A stretch of DNA of 15,873 nucleotides, from contig DASQSI010000121.1 of the NCBI GenBank assembly GCA_035642415.1, positions 1 through 15,873 of the forward strand, in the 5' to 3' direction. Shown in pieces: positions 7,786-14,277 of this stretch (positions are counted from its first letter, which is position 1; each line of letters begins with the position of its first letter). Below the pieces are notes generated by a model, which was not told the origin of the DNA, did no database searches, and worked only from the letters and a program-made list of their open reading frames with translations. Both the position numbers and the translations under genes were made by a program. This DNA comes from Rubrobacter_F sp035642415 (GTDB taxonomy: Bacteria > Actinomycetota > Rubrobacteria > Rubrobacterales > Rubrobacteraceae).

Positions 7786-8466
7786 TTGGATAATATACTG
7801 TACATGGAGAACCACACACACGGAGACTTCTCGGAAGACGCGCGGAGCTCTTCGGGTTGGGTGACTACCCGCGCCGCGGCGAGAACACTCCGCGTAACTC
7901 CCCGGACCATCCGCATGTACATAGAGCAGGGCAAGCTCGAAGCAAAAACCTATGGGGAAGGCGTAAGAAAGACGTGGCAAGTGTCTATAGATAGCCTTAA
8001 TGCCCTCAAAGACATGCGCGCTACTTCCGGGCAATATCCGCGTGGTGGCCAGGAAGCAACCGAAGAAGAAAGTATGCCGGGTAACCTGTTCCGCGAGCTA
8101 GCCACGCGTCTGGAACTCAAGGCCGCCGAAGCTGCAGAATTACGAACCCGTCTAGAGATCACAGGGCGAGCCGAGAGCACTCTAAGGGAGGAGCGCGAAC
8201 GGCTGCTTGAGGATATTGAGCAGGAGCGTCAGCGTACGCAAGAGGCACTTGAGAAGGTGGAGGAGAGCAGACGGATCGCCGCCCATCTACAACAGCAACG
8301 AATGGTTGCAGGAGAGGAGGCTGAGACTGCTAGGCAGGAAGCCGAACACTTTGCGCAGGTTCGCGAGCAGGAGCGTCAAAGGGCGCAGGAGGAGGTAGAT
8401 AAGCTCAGAGAGGAGCTAGAGGCGGAGCGCAACAAAGGGTTTTTTAGGAGGTTATTCGGCGGATGA
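7786..8466 (+). CDS. Helix-turn-helix (MerR/excisionase-like) protein with long coiled coil
   Basis: 226 residues in three parts. Residues about 24-72 form a winged helix-turn-helix of the excisionase/MerR type (GWVTTRAAARTLRVTPRTIR, then a basic wing GVRKTWQVSIDSL). Residues about 95-215 are a long, highly charged coiled coil. The end is a short basic aromatic tail, GFFRRLFGG. The coil contains a 16-residue repeat starting EQERQR at residues 145 and 194, seven heptads apart. TTG is chosen because AAGGGTGAG precedes it; ATG at 7804 is an alternative, and TAATAT at 7791-7796 would then suit a leaderless start. The stop overlaps the ATG of the next gene by four bases. Likely a DNA-binding oligomer tied to the membrane by its partner; actual role unknown. 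Confidence 0.72.
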   Translation: MDNILYMENHTHGDFSEDARSSSGWVTTRAAARTLRVTPRTIRMYIEQGKLEAKTYGEGVRKTWQVSIDSLNALKDMRATSGQYPRGGQEATEEESMPGNLFRELATRLELKAAEAAELRTRLEITGRAESTLREERERLLEDIEQERQRTQEALEKVEESRRIAAHLQQQRMVAGEEAETARQEAEHFAQVREQERQRAQEEVDKLREELEAERNKGFFRRLFGG

Positions 8467-8831
8467 GCTACCAGGCCACAGCAGGACTCTATGTAATCTT
8501 TGCAGCGGTGGTTTTCGCGTTAATTGCCATGTTGATGCTCCACTTTATCGTGTCTTATCTCAGAAGGCGCGAGACGGAGCGACGAAATCGGGTGTCTAAC
8601 CTTAGAAGGCGTGAGAAAGAGCTCATCTCTACTGACACCAGAAGGGAGGGAGGAGTGGTTGAAGATGTGCCTAAAGCACATCGGAAGAAGTCAATTCGAG
8701 AGCGAAGCAGCGTGGGCGTGGGAGACCGTACAGCTGGAACCGAGGAGCTGGAACCAGTGCTTCCACATAGAACTGTTCACCTAAGAGGCCCCAGGAGGAG
8801 CGCTAGAGACCTTCTCAGAAGCCGTGAGTAG
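8463..8831 (+). CDS. Small single-pass membrane protein with basic cytoplasmic tail
   Basis: 122 residues. A hydrophobic helix at about residues 8-31 (LYVIFAAVVFALIAMLMLHF) is followed by YLRRRETERRNR, which predicts an inside-facing C-terminal tail; the tail is long, charged and probably disordered. The ATG overlaps the stop of the preceding coiled-coil gene (ATGA), and AGGAGG at 8446-8451 lies 11 bases upstream, so the two are translationally coupled. The pairing of a cytosolic DNA-binding coiled coil with a small membrane protein suggests a complex, by inference. The last 40 residues are of low complexity and the gene could have a shorter ancestral form. No family recognised. Confidence 0.6.
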   Translation: MSYQATAGLYVIFAAVVFALIAMLMLHFIVSYLRRRETERRNRVSNLRRREKELISTDTRREGGVVEDVPKAHRKKSIRERSSVGVGDRTAGTEELEPVLPHRTVHLRGPRRSARDLLRSRE

Positions 8832-8850
8832 GATCCCCGCCTAGAAGGTC
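8808..8850. repeat. Inverted repeat across the end of the membrane-protein gene
   Basis: GACCTTCT (8808-8815) and AGAAGGTC (8843-8850) are perfect 8-bp complements around 27 bases that include the TAG stop. It might be a 3' stabilising hairpin or weak terminator; there is no T-run. Confidence 0.3.
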
Positions 8851-9013
8851 CCACAGAGCCGCGAGAAGCCCCCAGATGGCCACGAAGGGGAAGAGGGGTT
8901 AGAGAGAGGAGAATACTAGGGGTATAGAAGCCTTCCTGGCAGCGTAGGCTCTTCCCAGGGTAGGGGTTAGTTACTTCTCTAACACGTAGGGGATCACCGT
9001 CTGTACACCTCCA

Positions 9014-9178
9014 GCCCGTGACGGTATCTAGGTGTTCTTTCATCTCTATCACGGCATCCTAAAGCGTTGTTGCGCCCAGCACGTACGCGCTCGCTAGGGA
9101 GCAGACGTACTTGGATTTAGCCTCAGATCGAAGAACGGTAACAGCAGCCTAATAAAAGCTCGGCTCATCCTCAGAGAC
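9014..9178 (-). pseudogene. Possible decayed relative of the helical protein encoded at 9358-9696
   Basis: One minus-strand frame reads as protein but is cut by TAG at 9149-9151 and TAG at 9059-9061. Its last 24 codons, YVLGATTL-stop-DAVIEMKEHLDTVTG, line up without gaps with YLMGCDRLLNALEDLTHYLEGLSG near the end of the protein at 9358-9696. The shared pattern is Y, hydrophobic, hydrophobic, G, then L, D/N-A, hydrophobic pairs, L-D/E, and S/T-G. The similarity is short and judged by eye, so this is tentative. The rest of 8832-9357 shows no other gene. Confidence 0.35.
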
Positions 9179-9357
9179 AGCACAACCGCATCGAACTGGG
9201 ACCTGGCATTAGCGTACTGGTTCAACGCATGCACCTACTGCTGAAGTAGGGGCCAAGCTATAGTCGGTTCTCCTAGGGTGATTAGTAATTGGCGGAGTGA
9301 GTGGGGGCCGCGCACTAAAACAACCCTTTAACGAAGCTTCCGCAACACGCTATAGCT

Positions 9358-9696
9358 CTAGGCTTCATCCCCACCAGAGAGGCCTTCGAGATAATGGGTT
9401 AGGTCTTCGAGGGCATTGAGTAACCTGTCACATCCCATGAGGTACCGGCGAGCAGCTCGCGCTAACTTCTCAGTACCTTCGCCTTCCGGGGCGTACCCAC
9501 CAGAGCTAGAATCAACAACTTCCCGGGCAAACCGGTACAGCTGGCGCTCGTCTCTGACGTCTATTGCACCATGCCCTAGCCCCCGGATTTCGCGCTCGCG
9601 GTTCAAGGCCTCTACGTACGCGCTCCATCCTGAGAGAGCACCCACGTAGGCTTCCAATGCCAAACTAAGCTCCCTAGTGTGCGAATAATCATCCAT
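9358..9696 (-). CDS. Uncharacterised mostly helical 112-residue protein
   Basis: From the ATG at 9696 the product is 112 residues, ending GLSGGDEA and TAG. It is acidic, predicted largely alpha-helical, soluble, without signal or membrane segments. The start is chosen because GGGAGGAG precedes the ATG with good spacing. The frame is also open upstream, where it reads into an apparent pseudogene in the same frame (9697-10029), so an ancestral fusion is possible. A short decayed copy may lie just downstream at 9014-9178. Family and function not recognised. Nothing around it indicates a pathway. Confidence 0.6.
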   Translation of the reverse strand: MDDYSHTRELSLALEAYVGALSGWSAYVEALNREREIRGLGHGAIDVRDERQLYRFAREVVDSSSGGYAPEGEGTEKLARAARRYLMGCDRLLNALEDLTHYLEGLSGGDEA

Positions 9697-10029
9697 CTCT
9701 TCATCTCCTCCCGATAAGGTTGTCCCAGCGTTCAACCGAGCCGCTGAGGACAGCTGGTCTCTGTTTACCCTTTCCCAAGCTACAAAAGCCTTCTTCGGCG
9801 TTTGCTCCCTAGGAAGCGTAGCTTGGTTCTCTATGATGTCTGCTTCTTTGATCTTCCAACCTTCGCCTTTAATGTCATAGATGGTGTTCCTAATTCATCC
9901 TGGCGGCGTGCCCTCTTAGTGGGCCACTACCAGCTCTTGGATAACGTCGAGCATAGCGTCCTCTTCCCCTTCGTCGACGCGTATCTTCTTAAACACCAAA
10001 CCGTAGAGCTACAGCACGGCATCTGACAT
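9697..10029 (-). pseudogene. Degraded gene with three in-frame stops
   Basis: Starting at ATG 10029, a single minus-strand frame gives protein-like sequence broken by TAG (10009-10011), TAA (9916-9918) and TGA (9895-9897). Between them it reads LYGLVFKKIRVDEGEEDAM and onward to LVVAH, then six residues, then an open stretch including IYDIKGEGWKIKEADIIE and AFVAWERVNRDQL. Each stop is one C-to-T change from Gln or Arg codons, and restoring them gives a continuous, soluble, charged protein of about 100 residues. All three stop types occur, so recoding is not a good explanation. The frame runs on without a stop into the gene at 9358-9696. No family is recognised. Confidence 0.55.
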
Positions 10030-10367
10030 TCGGGCTGTTCTATCGGCGAACTGCTCTCAAGTTGGCTAGTGTGCCCACCGCTCACGCGTGTGGCTACGGT
10101 CATCTGTGAGCGGGCCGGAGCTCTGGTTCCCGCGAGCAAATGTATCGAACCCAGGGTATCCTTGATAGCATCTCGGCGGTGCGGACCATGCCGTGCCTCC
10201 TTGTCTGCTCTTTAGACTTTCGCCAATTCTAGGTGTCGAGCACCGTATGCGGTTAGCAGAGCGCGGAACCTGACTCACGGTGTTTTGTACTTCTGAGCTT
10301 TGAGCGTTCTTAAAGCAGCGATGCCTTGGCCACTCGTTTCAGCTCTATTACAGCTACTGTTAAGGTG
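10030..10367. other. Intergenic stretch, no gene seen
   Basis: Short frames on both strands (for example 10066-10278 minus) lack ribosome sites and family resemblance. Nothing in it can be supported as a feature. Confidence 0.5.
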
Positions 10368-10847
10368 TTACACGGCTCTATAAGGGCTTGGCTTCTCCTC
10401 GATGCCCTTTCGCAGCTCCATAATACTTTTAGCGTACTGCTCCAGAGCCATATCTTCCTCTGTTTGTGGCTCCCAATGTTTGACTTCGATGGGCGTTCCT
10501 TGACCATCAAGTCCCACGAAGACGATGATGCAGTGTGTAGTTTCAGTGTACCGACCATCTTTTGGATCGCCTGCGCTGACATCCACCGCGATGTGCATAC
10601 TTGTTCTACCCGTGTAAATGAGCTTGGCGCGCACCTCCACCATGTTGCCGATGTGTACGGGCTTGTAAAAACGGATGCCACCAACATAAAGCGTGACGCA
10701 GTATTGCCTGCTCCATCCAACTGCACAAGCGTATCCGGCTTGGTCGATCCACTTCATAACTGCCCCACCGTGCACTTTGCCGCCGAAGTTGACATCCGTT
10801 GGCTCAGCTAAGAATCGTAGGATGACTTCCCGTTCCCTTTGCTCCAT
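10368..10847 (-). CDS. Hotdog-fold acyl-CoA thioesterase (YciA/BACH type)
   Basis: 159 residues, typical for a single hotdog-domain acyl-CoA hydrolase. The segment PTDVNFGGKVHGGAVMKWID (residues 16-35) contains the family pattern with Asn20, His26-Gly27-Gly28 and catalytic Asp35 on the central helix. FYKPVHIGNMVEVRAKLIYTGRTSM is the following strand pair with the V-[EK]-V and GR/TSM features. It hydrolyses acyl-CoA thioesters to free acid and CoA in the cytosol; chain-length preference cannot be told. The ATG is preceded by a weak AGGAT about 11 bases upstream. Its codons are less GC-rich than the dehydrogenase or MetE-like genes. Transcribed alone. Confidence 0.85.
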   Translation of the reverse strand: MEQREREVILRFLAEPTDVNFGGKVHGGAVMKWIDQAGYACAVGWSRQYCVTLYVGGIRFYKPVHIGNMVEVRAKLIYTGRTSMHIAVDVSAGDPKDGRYTETTHCIIVFVGLDGQGTPIEVKHWEPQTEEDMALEQYAKSIMELRKGIEEKPSPYRAV

Positions 10848-10999
10848 GATGAGGTTATCCTACCCTACGCACCTAAGCCACGCAGCAAGAGACCTTGCGC
10901 TTAGTGATGTTGAGGCTTCGGCCCTTTACGTTTAGGCTAAGGGTACATCGGCAACGTATGACCCCCGGGGCAAAAGCGAAGCATGGAGGAGTAAAGACA

Positions 11000-11230
11000 G
11001 TGGCGGTGGCTATAGAGGGCGCGATGATCCTCAGAGAATACAAGGGCCCTTATACGAACCGGATCATCTACAGGCAGCGATGCGACAATTGCGGATACCT
11101 CGCTCCTAAGCCCCCCGTTTCCGTTTCGTGTTTGCCTTACGGCACCGTGATGTACGGCGGCGGCCACCGGGAGAGCTTCGTCTGCCCCTTCTGCGGCAAC
11201 CGCCAGGCGGTGAGGATCCAAGGAGGGTAG
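11000..11230 (+). CDS. Small zinc-ribbon-like protein
   Basis: 76 residues from GTG at 11000, chosen because GGAGG (10985-10989) lies ten bases before it; the frame is open further upstream to 10895 but that part looks non-coding. Two Cys-x-x-Cys pairs (CDNCGY and CPFCGN, about 36 residues apart) form a likely structural zinc ribbon. The region between is rich in Gly/Pro with one extra Cys. It may bind nucleic acid or a partner protein, but no family is recognised. It stands alone, converging on the small membrane-protein gene at 11330. Confidence 0.6.
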   Translation: MAVAIEGAMILREYKGPYTNRIIYRQRCDNCGYLAPKPPVSVSCLPYGTVMYGGGHRESFVCPFCGNRQAVRIQGG

Positions 11231-11329
11231 GCGACACAAGGCGTAGGACAAGAACCTGGGCCGCACGCTGTACTGCTGTAGGTGAGGTCGGAGCAGGGGA
11301 AGGAGTACGTATGCCGAGGATAAAAGCCA

Positions 11330-11524
11330 CTATAACGACCACTGCCAGCGCCGAAGGACCCCAACCGCAAGTATTACGATAAAAGCAGAGACCGCAGCCA
11401 GGAGAGTGAAATCACATAAGCGCCGGTTACGTGGGGGAAGCTGCAGAGCCTGGTCGTAGATCTCAGGTACCGCTACGAGGATAGCCAGCAGGTTAACCCA
11501 GGCCAAAGCAAAGAAGCCGAGCAC
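11330..11524 (-). CDS. Small two-helix membrane protein, 5' end possibly broken
   Basis: The open frame from GTG 11524 encodes 64 residues with hydrophobic helices at about 1-21 and 39-57, joined by a polar loop (QALQLPPRNRRLCD), ending RRWQWSL and TAG. No ribosome site precedes this GTG. Twelve codons upstream in the same frame, TTG at 11560 has AGAGGG at good spacing, and the codons between them read LRRVHLSRT-TAG-LL. The TAG (11531-11533) is one change from CAG. The gene may therefore be an 76-residue protein with a fresh nonsense mutation, or it may start internally. Function unknown. Confidence 0.45.
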   Translation of the reverse strand: MLGFFALAWVNLLAILVAVPEIYDQALQLPPRNRRLCDFTLLAAVSAFIVILAVGVLRRWQWSL

Positions 11525-11576
11525 GAGCAGCTACGTACGGCTCAAGTGCACACGCCTCAACACCAACCCTCTTCAG

Positions 11577-11601
11577 AAAGAGCAGTTTGCCCCGGCTCTT
11601 T
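11577..11601. terminator. Possible bidirectional terminator hairpin
   Basis: AAAGAGC (11577-11583) pairs with GCTCTTT (11595-11601) around an 11-nt loop. The A-rich and T-rich flanks make it terminator-like on both strands. It follows the 58-codon minus-strand ORF (11619-11795) and precedes the minus-strand membrane gene. Confidence 0.4.
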
Positions 11602-11618
11602 TCGTGTTCCCACGTCCT

Positions 11619-11795
11619 TTATGACAGAGAAGGCAAGAGCCTGTTAGGACTCCTTCGTGCCCTCTTCTGACCCCGTTCGGAGGCTGAGAGCTTATTTTCG
11701 GGCGTTTTGAGCGTCACCACCCGCTTGAAGCGCGTCTCTTTCACGTCGTTGCCTAGCAGGGCACCGAACTCAATCTCAACCCTTGTGGGAGTCAC
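11619..11795 (-). CDS. 58-residue hypothetical protein
   Basis: GTG 11795 to TAA 11619 gives 58 residues: a beta-strand-like start (RVEIEFGALLGNDVKETRF), a second strand (KRVVTLKTPE), then a very basic tail (ERGQKRARRSPNRLLPSL). The first 30 codons are protein-like, with GC-rich third positions. No ribosome site is clear, and the frame stays open for some codons upstream of the GTG. It could be a complete small protein or the tail of a lost gene. A terminator-like hairpin follows at 11577-11601. Divergent from the MetE-like gene. No family recognised. Confidence 0.35.
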   Translation of the reverse strand: MTPTRVEIEFGALLGNDVKETRFKRVVTLKTPENKLSASERGQKRARRSPNRLLPSLS

Positions 11796-11943
11796 GCCCC
11801 AGAGTGCGGCGAAGGGAGGGAATTATAGTCGGCAACCGAGTAGACGGACGGGTTGCTATCAAGAGTAGCGTCCAACGTGTTGTTCGGTGCGCAATCGCGG
11901 CCAAGTGATTAGAATTATTGATGTGTTGCTCGACGAACAGGAG

Positions 11944-13071
11944 ATGTCGACCTTGATCCGAACCACGCCGCCGTTTCGTGCCGATCATGTTGGGAGTCTG
12001 CTGCGCCCGCCTGAGCTGCTCAGGGCCCGCAAGGATTTTGCCTCCGGCCGCATAACGGCCGGTAAGCTGCGCGACATCGAAGACGAAGCGATTCGGGAGG
12101 TCGTGAGGATGCAGGAGGAGGTGGGCCTCCAGTCCGCGACCGACGGCGAGTTTCGCCGTGGCTCCTGGCACATGGACTTCATCTACCAGCTTGGTGGGAT
12201 CGAGAAAGCCCAGGACGACCTAAAGGTCGAGTTTCGTAATGAAGAGGGTACGATCGAGTTTACGCCGGCGGCGCTACGCGTGGAGAGCCGTATCGCGCTG
12301 CGGGAGCCGATCTTTGCTGATGACTTCCGGTTCCTCAAGGAGCAGGTCGCGACCGCCACCCCAAAGCAGACGATCCCGTCGCCTAGCATGGTCCATTACC
12401 GCGGCGGCCGAGCGGCGATAGACGAGGGTGTCTACCCCAACCTCGAAGGTTTCTGGGAAGACCTGGCCGATGCTTATGCCGAGGAGGTTCGGGCTTTAGG
12501 CGAGCTTGGCTGTACCTATCTGCAGTTCGACGATACCAGCCTCGCTTACCTCAACGACCCTCGCCAGCGCGAGCGTGTCGCCAATGAGCTCGGCGGGGAC
12601 GCCGAGCACCAGCACGAGATCTACATCCACACCATCAACCGGGCGCTCGTGGACAAGCCGGAGGGCATGACCGTCACCGTTCACATGTGCCGTGGCAACT
12701 ACCGCTCCTCCTGGGCGGCTGAGGGTGGCTACGACTTCGTCGCCGAAGCTCTCTTCGGCGGGCTGGACGTCGACGGTTTCTTCCTTGAGTACGACGACGC
12801 ACGCTCGGGCGGCTTTGAGCCCTTGCGCTTCATGCCCGAAGGCAAGATGGTCGTTTTGGGCCTCGTCACGAGCAAGCGGGGCGAGCTAGAGTTTAAGGAC
12901 CAGCTCAAGCGGCGCATCGAGGATGCCTCGCGCTTCGTACCGATCGAACAGCTTTGCCTGTCTCCCCAATGTGGGTTCTCCTCCACGCTCGAGGGTAACG
13001 CTCTTACCCGCGAGCAGCAGTTCGACAAGCTACGTCTGATCGTGGAGACGGCCCAGGAAGTGTGGGGCTGA
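11944..13071 (+). CDS. Cobalamin-independent methionine synthase II family (MetE C-terminal-like) protein
   Basis: From ATG 11944 the protein is 375 residues, one TIM-barrel domain like the C-terminal half of MetE and the YxjG/YxjH proteins. It opens with FRADHVGSLLRP, the usual start of the family. The zinc ligands are visible: His247 and Cys249 in VHMCRGN, Glu282 in FFLEYDD and Cys343 in LSPQCGFSS. Such proteins transfer a methyl group to a thiol such as homocysteine; stand-alone versions use methyl donors other than the polyglutamyl folate of full MetE, and the donor here is unknown. The frame is open to GTG 11887, but those 19 residues are not family-like; AGGAG abuts the ATG. No SAM or cobalamin riboswitch is apparent upstream. 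Confidence 0.85.
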   Translation: MSTLIRTTPPFRADHVGSLLRPPELLRARKDFASGRITAGKLRDIEDEAIREVVRMQEEVGLQSATDGEFRRGSWHMDFIYQLGGIEKAQDDLKVEFRNEEGTIEFTPAALRVESRIALREPIFADDFRFLKEQVATATPKQTIPSPSMVHYRGGRAAIDEGVYPNLEGFWEDLADAYAEEVRALGELGCTYLQFDDTSLAYLNDPRQRERVANELGGDAEHQHEIYIHTINRALVDKPEGMTVTVHMCRGNYRSSWAAEGGYDFVAEALFGGLDVDGFFLEYDDARSGGFEPLRFMPEGKMVVLGLVTSKRGELEFKDQLKRRIEDASRFVPIEQLCLSPQCGFSSTLEGNALTREQQFDKLRLIVETAQEVWG

Positions 13072-13361
13072 TGCCGGCCCTCGGGCATTATCTCGCCATC
13101 GAAGAATCGGCGCTTTAGAGGACCAGGTGGCACCTGCGTCAAGTGTTGATCGCAAATGTTGTGAGAAGCGGATAGCGAGCTACTCATGGCCGGGCTCGCT
13201 GGGCTAGCAAGGATGGTATAGATGTCTCCCTAAGCTACTTACTTAGTTCATTGGCGACCTAAGCTGCGCCAGCGGCACCGGGCACGGTTCTAAGCCTAGC
13301 GGAGTTATGTCCTCGAAGGTAAAGTACCAATAGCCCGGCGGTAGGGAGTAATGGGGAGACT
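13072..13361. other. Intergenic region before the OsmC-like locus
   Basis: No gene seen. ATGCC (13071-13075) can pair with GGCAT (13084-13088) just after the MetE-like stop as a weak terminator. The rest may be leader or promoter for the OsmC-like gene, with no clear promoter boxes. Confidence 0.4.
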
Positions 13362-13373
13362 GTGCCGCCGGGC
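13333..13373 (+). promoter_or_regulatory. GC-rich hairpin at the start of the OsmC-like frame
   Basis: GCCCGGCGG (13333-13341) and CCGCCGGGC (13365-13373) are perfect 9-bp complements around a 23-nt loop. The loop contains the GGGGAG ribosome-like site, and the GTG candidate start at 13362 abuts the 3' arm. Folding could control access to that start, or it may simply be a leader structure. Confidence 0.4.
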
Positions 13374-13940
13374 ATCGCAATTGTAGTGCAAGGAGTAGTT
13401 TTCCACAACATATCGGGGGTTATCCACAGAATAGGCATTGTATTTAGTGTACGGCGTAGCGAAAGGGGAAGACTGGAAACGGAGGTCGCCGGCCCTGAAT
13501 GGCCGCTGTGGCCCGCTAAGTACTCTAATGAGAAGTTGGGGCACTACTCGGGGGGAGGTTTAAAGGAGCGACCTTGTCTCCTTAATTGTCCGCCTTACGG
13601 TGCTTCGTCTGACGAAGAGGAACCCCACGCTACTACCCTCGATTACGTAGTTGCAGCTGCGGGAGGTTGACTACTCGGTACCTTCTCAGGCGCGCTGGCA
13701 GCGCGTCAAGTTTCCTTCGATAAGGATAGCCTCTATGCAGAGGTGGTAGGGCAGATAGAGACAGAGAACAAAGTGCTTGTGCTCAAGAGGATCACGATCA
13801 CTGTTCATCTTAGCGCTGACGAAGAAGATCGCGAGGATGTAGAACGCGTGCTTGAGGTGTACGAGGATGGCTGTCCGGTAGCCCGATCTATCAGGGGTAG
13901 CATAGCGGCTATAAGTAATCTAGACCTTACTATCAGATAG
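13362..13940 (+). CDS. OsmC/Ohr-family protein with in-frame TGA at the catalytic Cys (candidate selenoprotein)
   Basis: One frame runs 102 codons, meets TGA at 13668-13670, then continues 89 codons to TAG. Read through, it is an OsmC-fold thiol peroxidase: GRLETEVAG (N-terminal strand), DYVVAAAGG-U-LLGTFSG (helix carrying the first redox Cys of the family), LYAEVVGQIE, VLVLKRITITVHL, the VERVLEVYED helix, and GCPVARS with the second Cys. Sec/TGA is codon 103 and the second Cys codon 171, a 68-residue spacing close to the 66 of E. coli OsmC. The family reduces organic hydroperoxides in the cytosol. A SECIS-like hairpin follows the TGA. Start unsure: GTG 13362 (GGGGAG nearby) or GTG 13386; family length suggests translation begins nearer 13450, where no standard start exists. 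A nonsense mutation of a Cys gene (TGC to TGA) is the alternative. Confidence 0.65.
13399..13428 (+). promoter_or_regulatory. Two tandem DnaA-box-like 9-mers
   Basis: TTATCCACA (13420-13428) is a perfect consensus DnaA box. TTTTCCACA (13399-13407), one mismatch, lies in the same orientation exactly 21 bases (two helical turns) upstream. Neither dnaA nor dnaN is nearby and no AT-rich unwinding region is seen, so this is not an obvious oriC. It may be a DnaA titration or regulatory site for the gene around it. Confidence 0.45.
13689..13707 (+). promoter_or_regulatory. Candidate bacterial SECIS hairpin
   Basis: GGCGCGC-TGGCA-GCGCGTC folds into a 7-bp stem (one G-U pair) with a UGGCA loop. The loop begins 25 bases after the TGA at 13668-13670, inside the range known for bacterial SECIS elements, and has G at its second position, as the bacterial consensus requires within the first two loop bases. 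CTT (13682-13684) and AAG (13708-13710) can extend the stem past a small bulge. It lies within the coding frame, as bacterial SECIS elements do. Confidence 0.6.
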
Positions 13941-14021
13941 TTAGGGTAAGTGCGGATGTGGGCTGGAATCTTTGTCCTAGGCGTCTCGGCCCTTCTTGTA
14001 CCATAGACCTTGCCCGGGAAC

Positions 14022-14219
14022 CTATGGCCCATCAAGACGCTGCCTTCGCCAGGAGACAGCGTCTATAAGGATGAGGGTGCTGCCCAATCCCAGAGACACA
14101 ACTGCTATCCCGACCAGCCATCCCAGAAAGTAGATAGCTACAAGGCCGAGTCCAAGCCAGAGCCCTAAACACATCGCTAAGATTTGAGCACGCCTTGCTT
14201 GCTTCATCGCTTTTCTCAT
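14022..14219 (-). CDS. 65-residue small membrane protein, two helices
   Basis: ATG 14219 is chosen because AGAGGG lies five bases upstream; the frame is open to 14327 but the extra part looks non-coding and is low in hydrophobic residues. The protein has a basic start (MRKAMKQARRAQ), two hydrophobic helices at about 13-31 and 33-53 with short glycine-rich turns, and a charged end (WRRQRLDGP). This predicts both termini inside. Convergent with the OsmC-like gene. A 22-bp perfect palindrome lies 59 bases upstream and may regulate it. An inverted repeat AGACGCTG/CAGCGTCT (14035-14064) overlaps its 3' end. No family recognised. Confidence 0.6.
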   Translation of the reverse strand: MRKAMKQARRAQILAMCLGLWLGLGLVAIYFLGWLVGIAVVSLGLGSTLILIDAVSWRRQRLDGP

Positions 14220-14277
14220 CTTTACCCTCTGAGTATCCGTCTTAAGTGTGCACGATGTCATTCTAGAGTGCTTCCTT

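Noticed and set aside
8777..9052. 91-codon minus-strand frame overlapping the end of the membrane-protein gene
   Set aside because: Its second half is Arg/Leu/Ser-rich shadow sequence; only the first few codons belong to the possible decayed paralogue.
9895..10011. Stop-codon recoding in the 9697-10029 frame (selenocysteine or amber suppression)
   Set aside because: TAG, TAA and TGA all occur in it, no SECIS-like hairpin was seen, and TAG ends several intact genes in the window.
13399..13428. Chromosomal origin of replication
   Set aside because: Only two boxes, no AT-rich unwinding stretch, and no dnaA/dnaN/rnpA genes nearby.
13956..14006. 16-codon hydrophobic ORF (MWAGIFVLGVSALLVP) after the OsmC-like gene
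   Set aside because: Too short and weakly led (AGGG ten bases before) to call a gene, though it could be a leader or membrane peptide.
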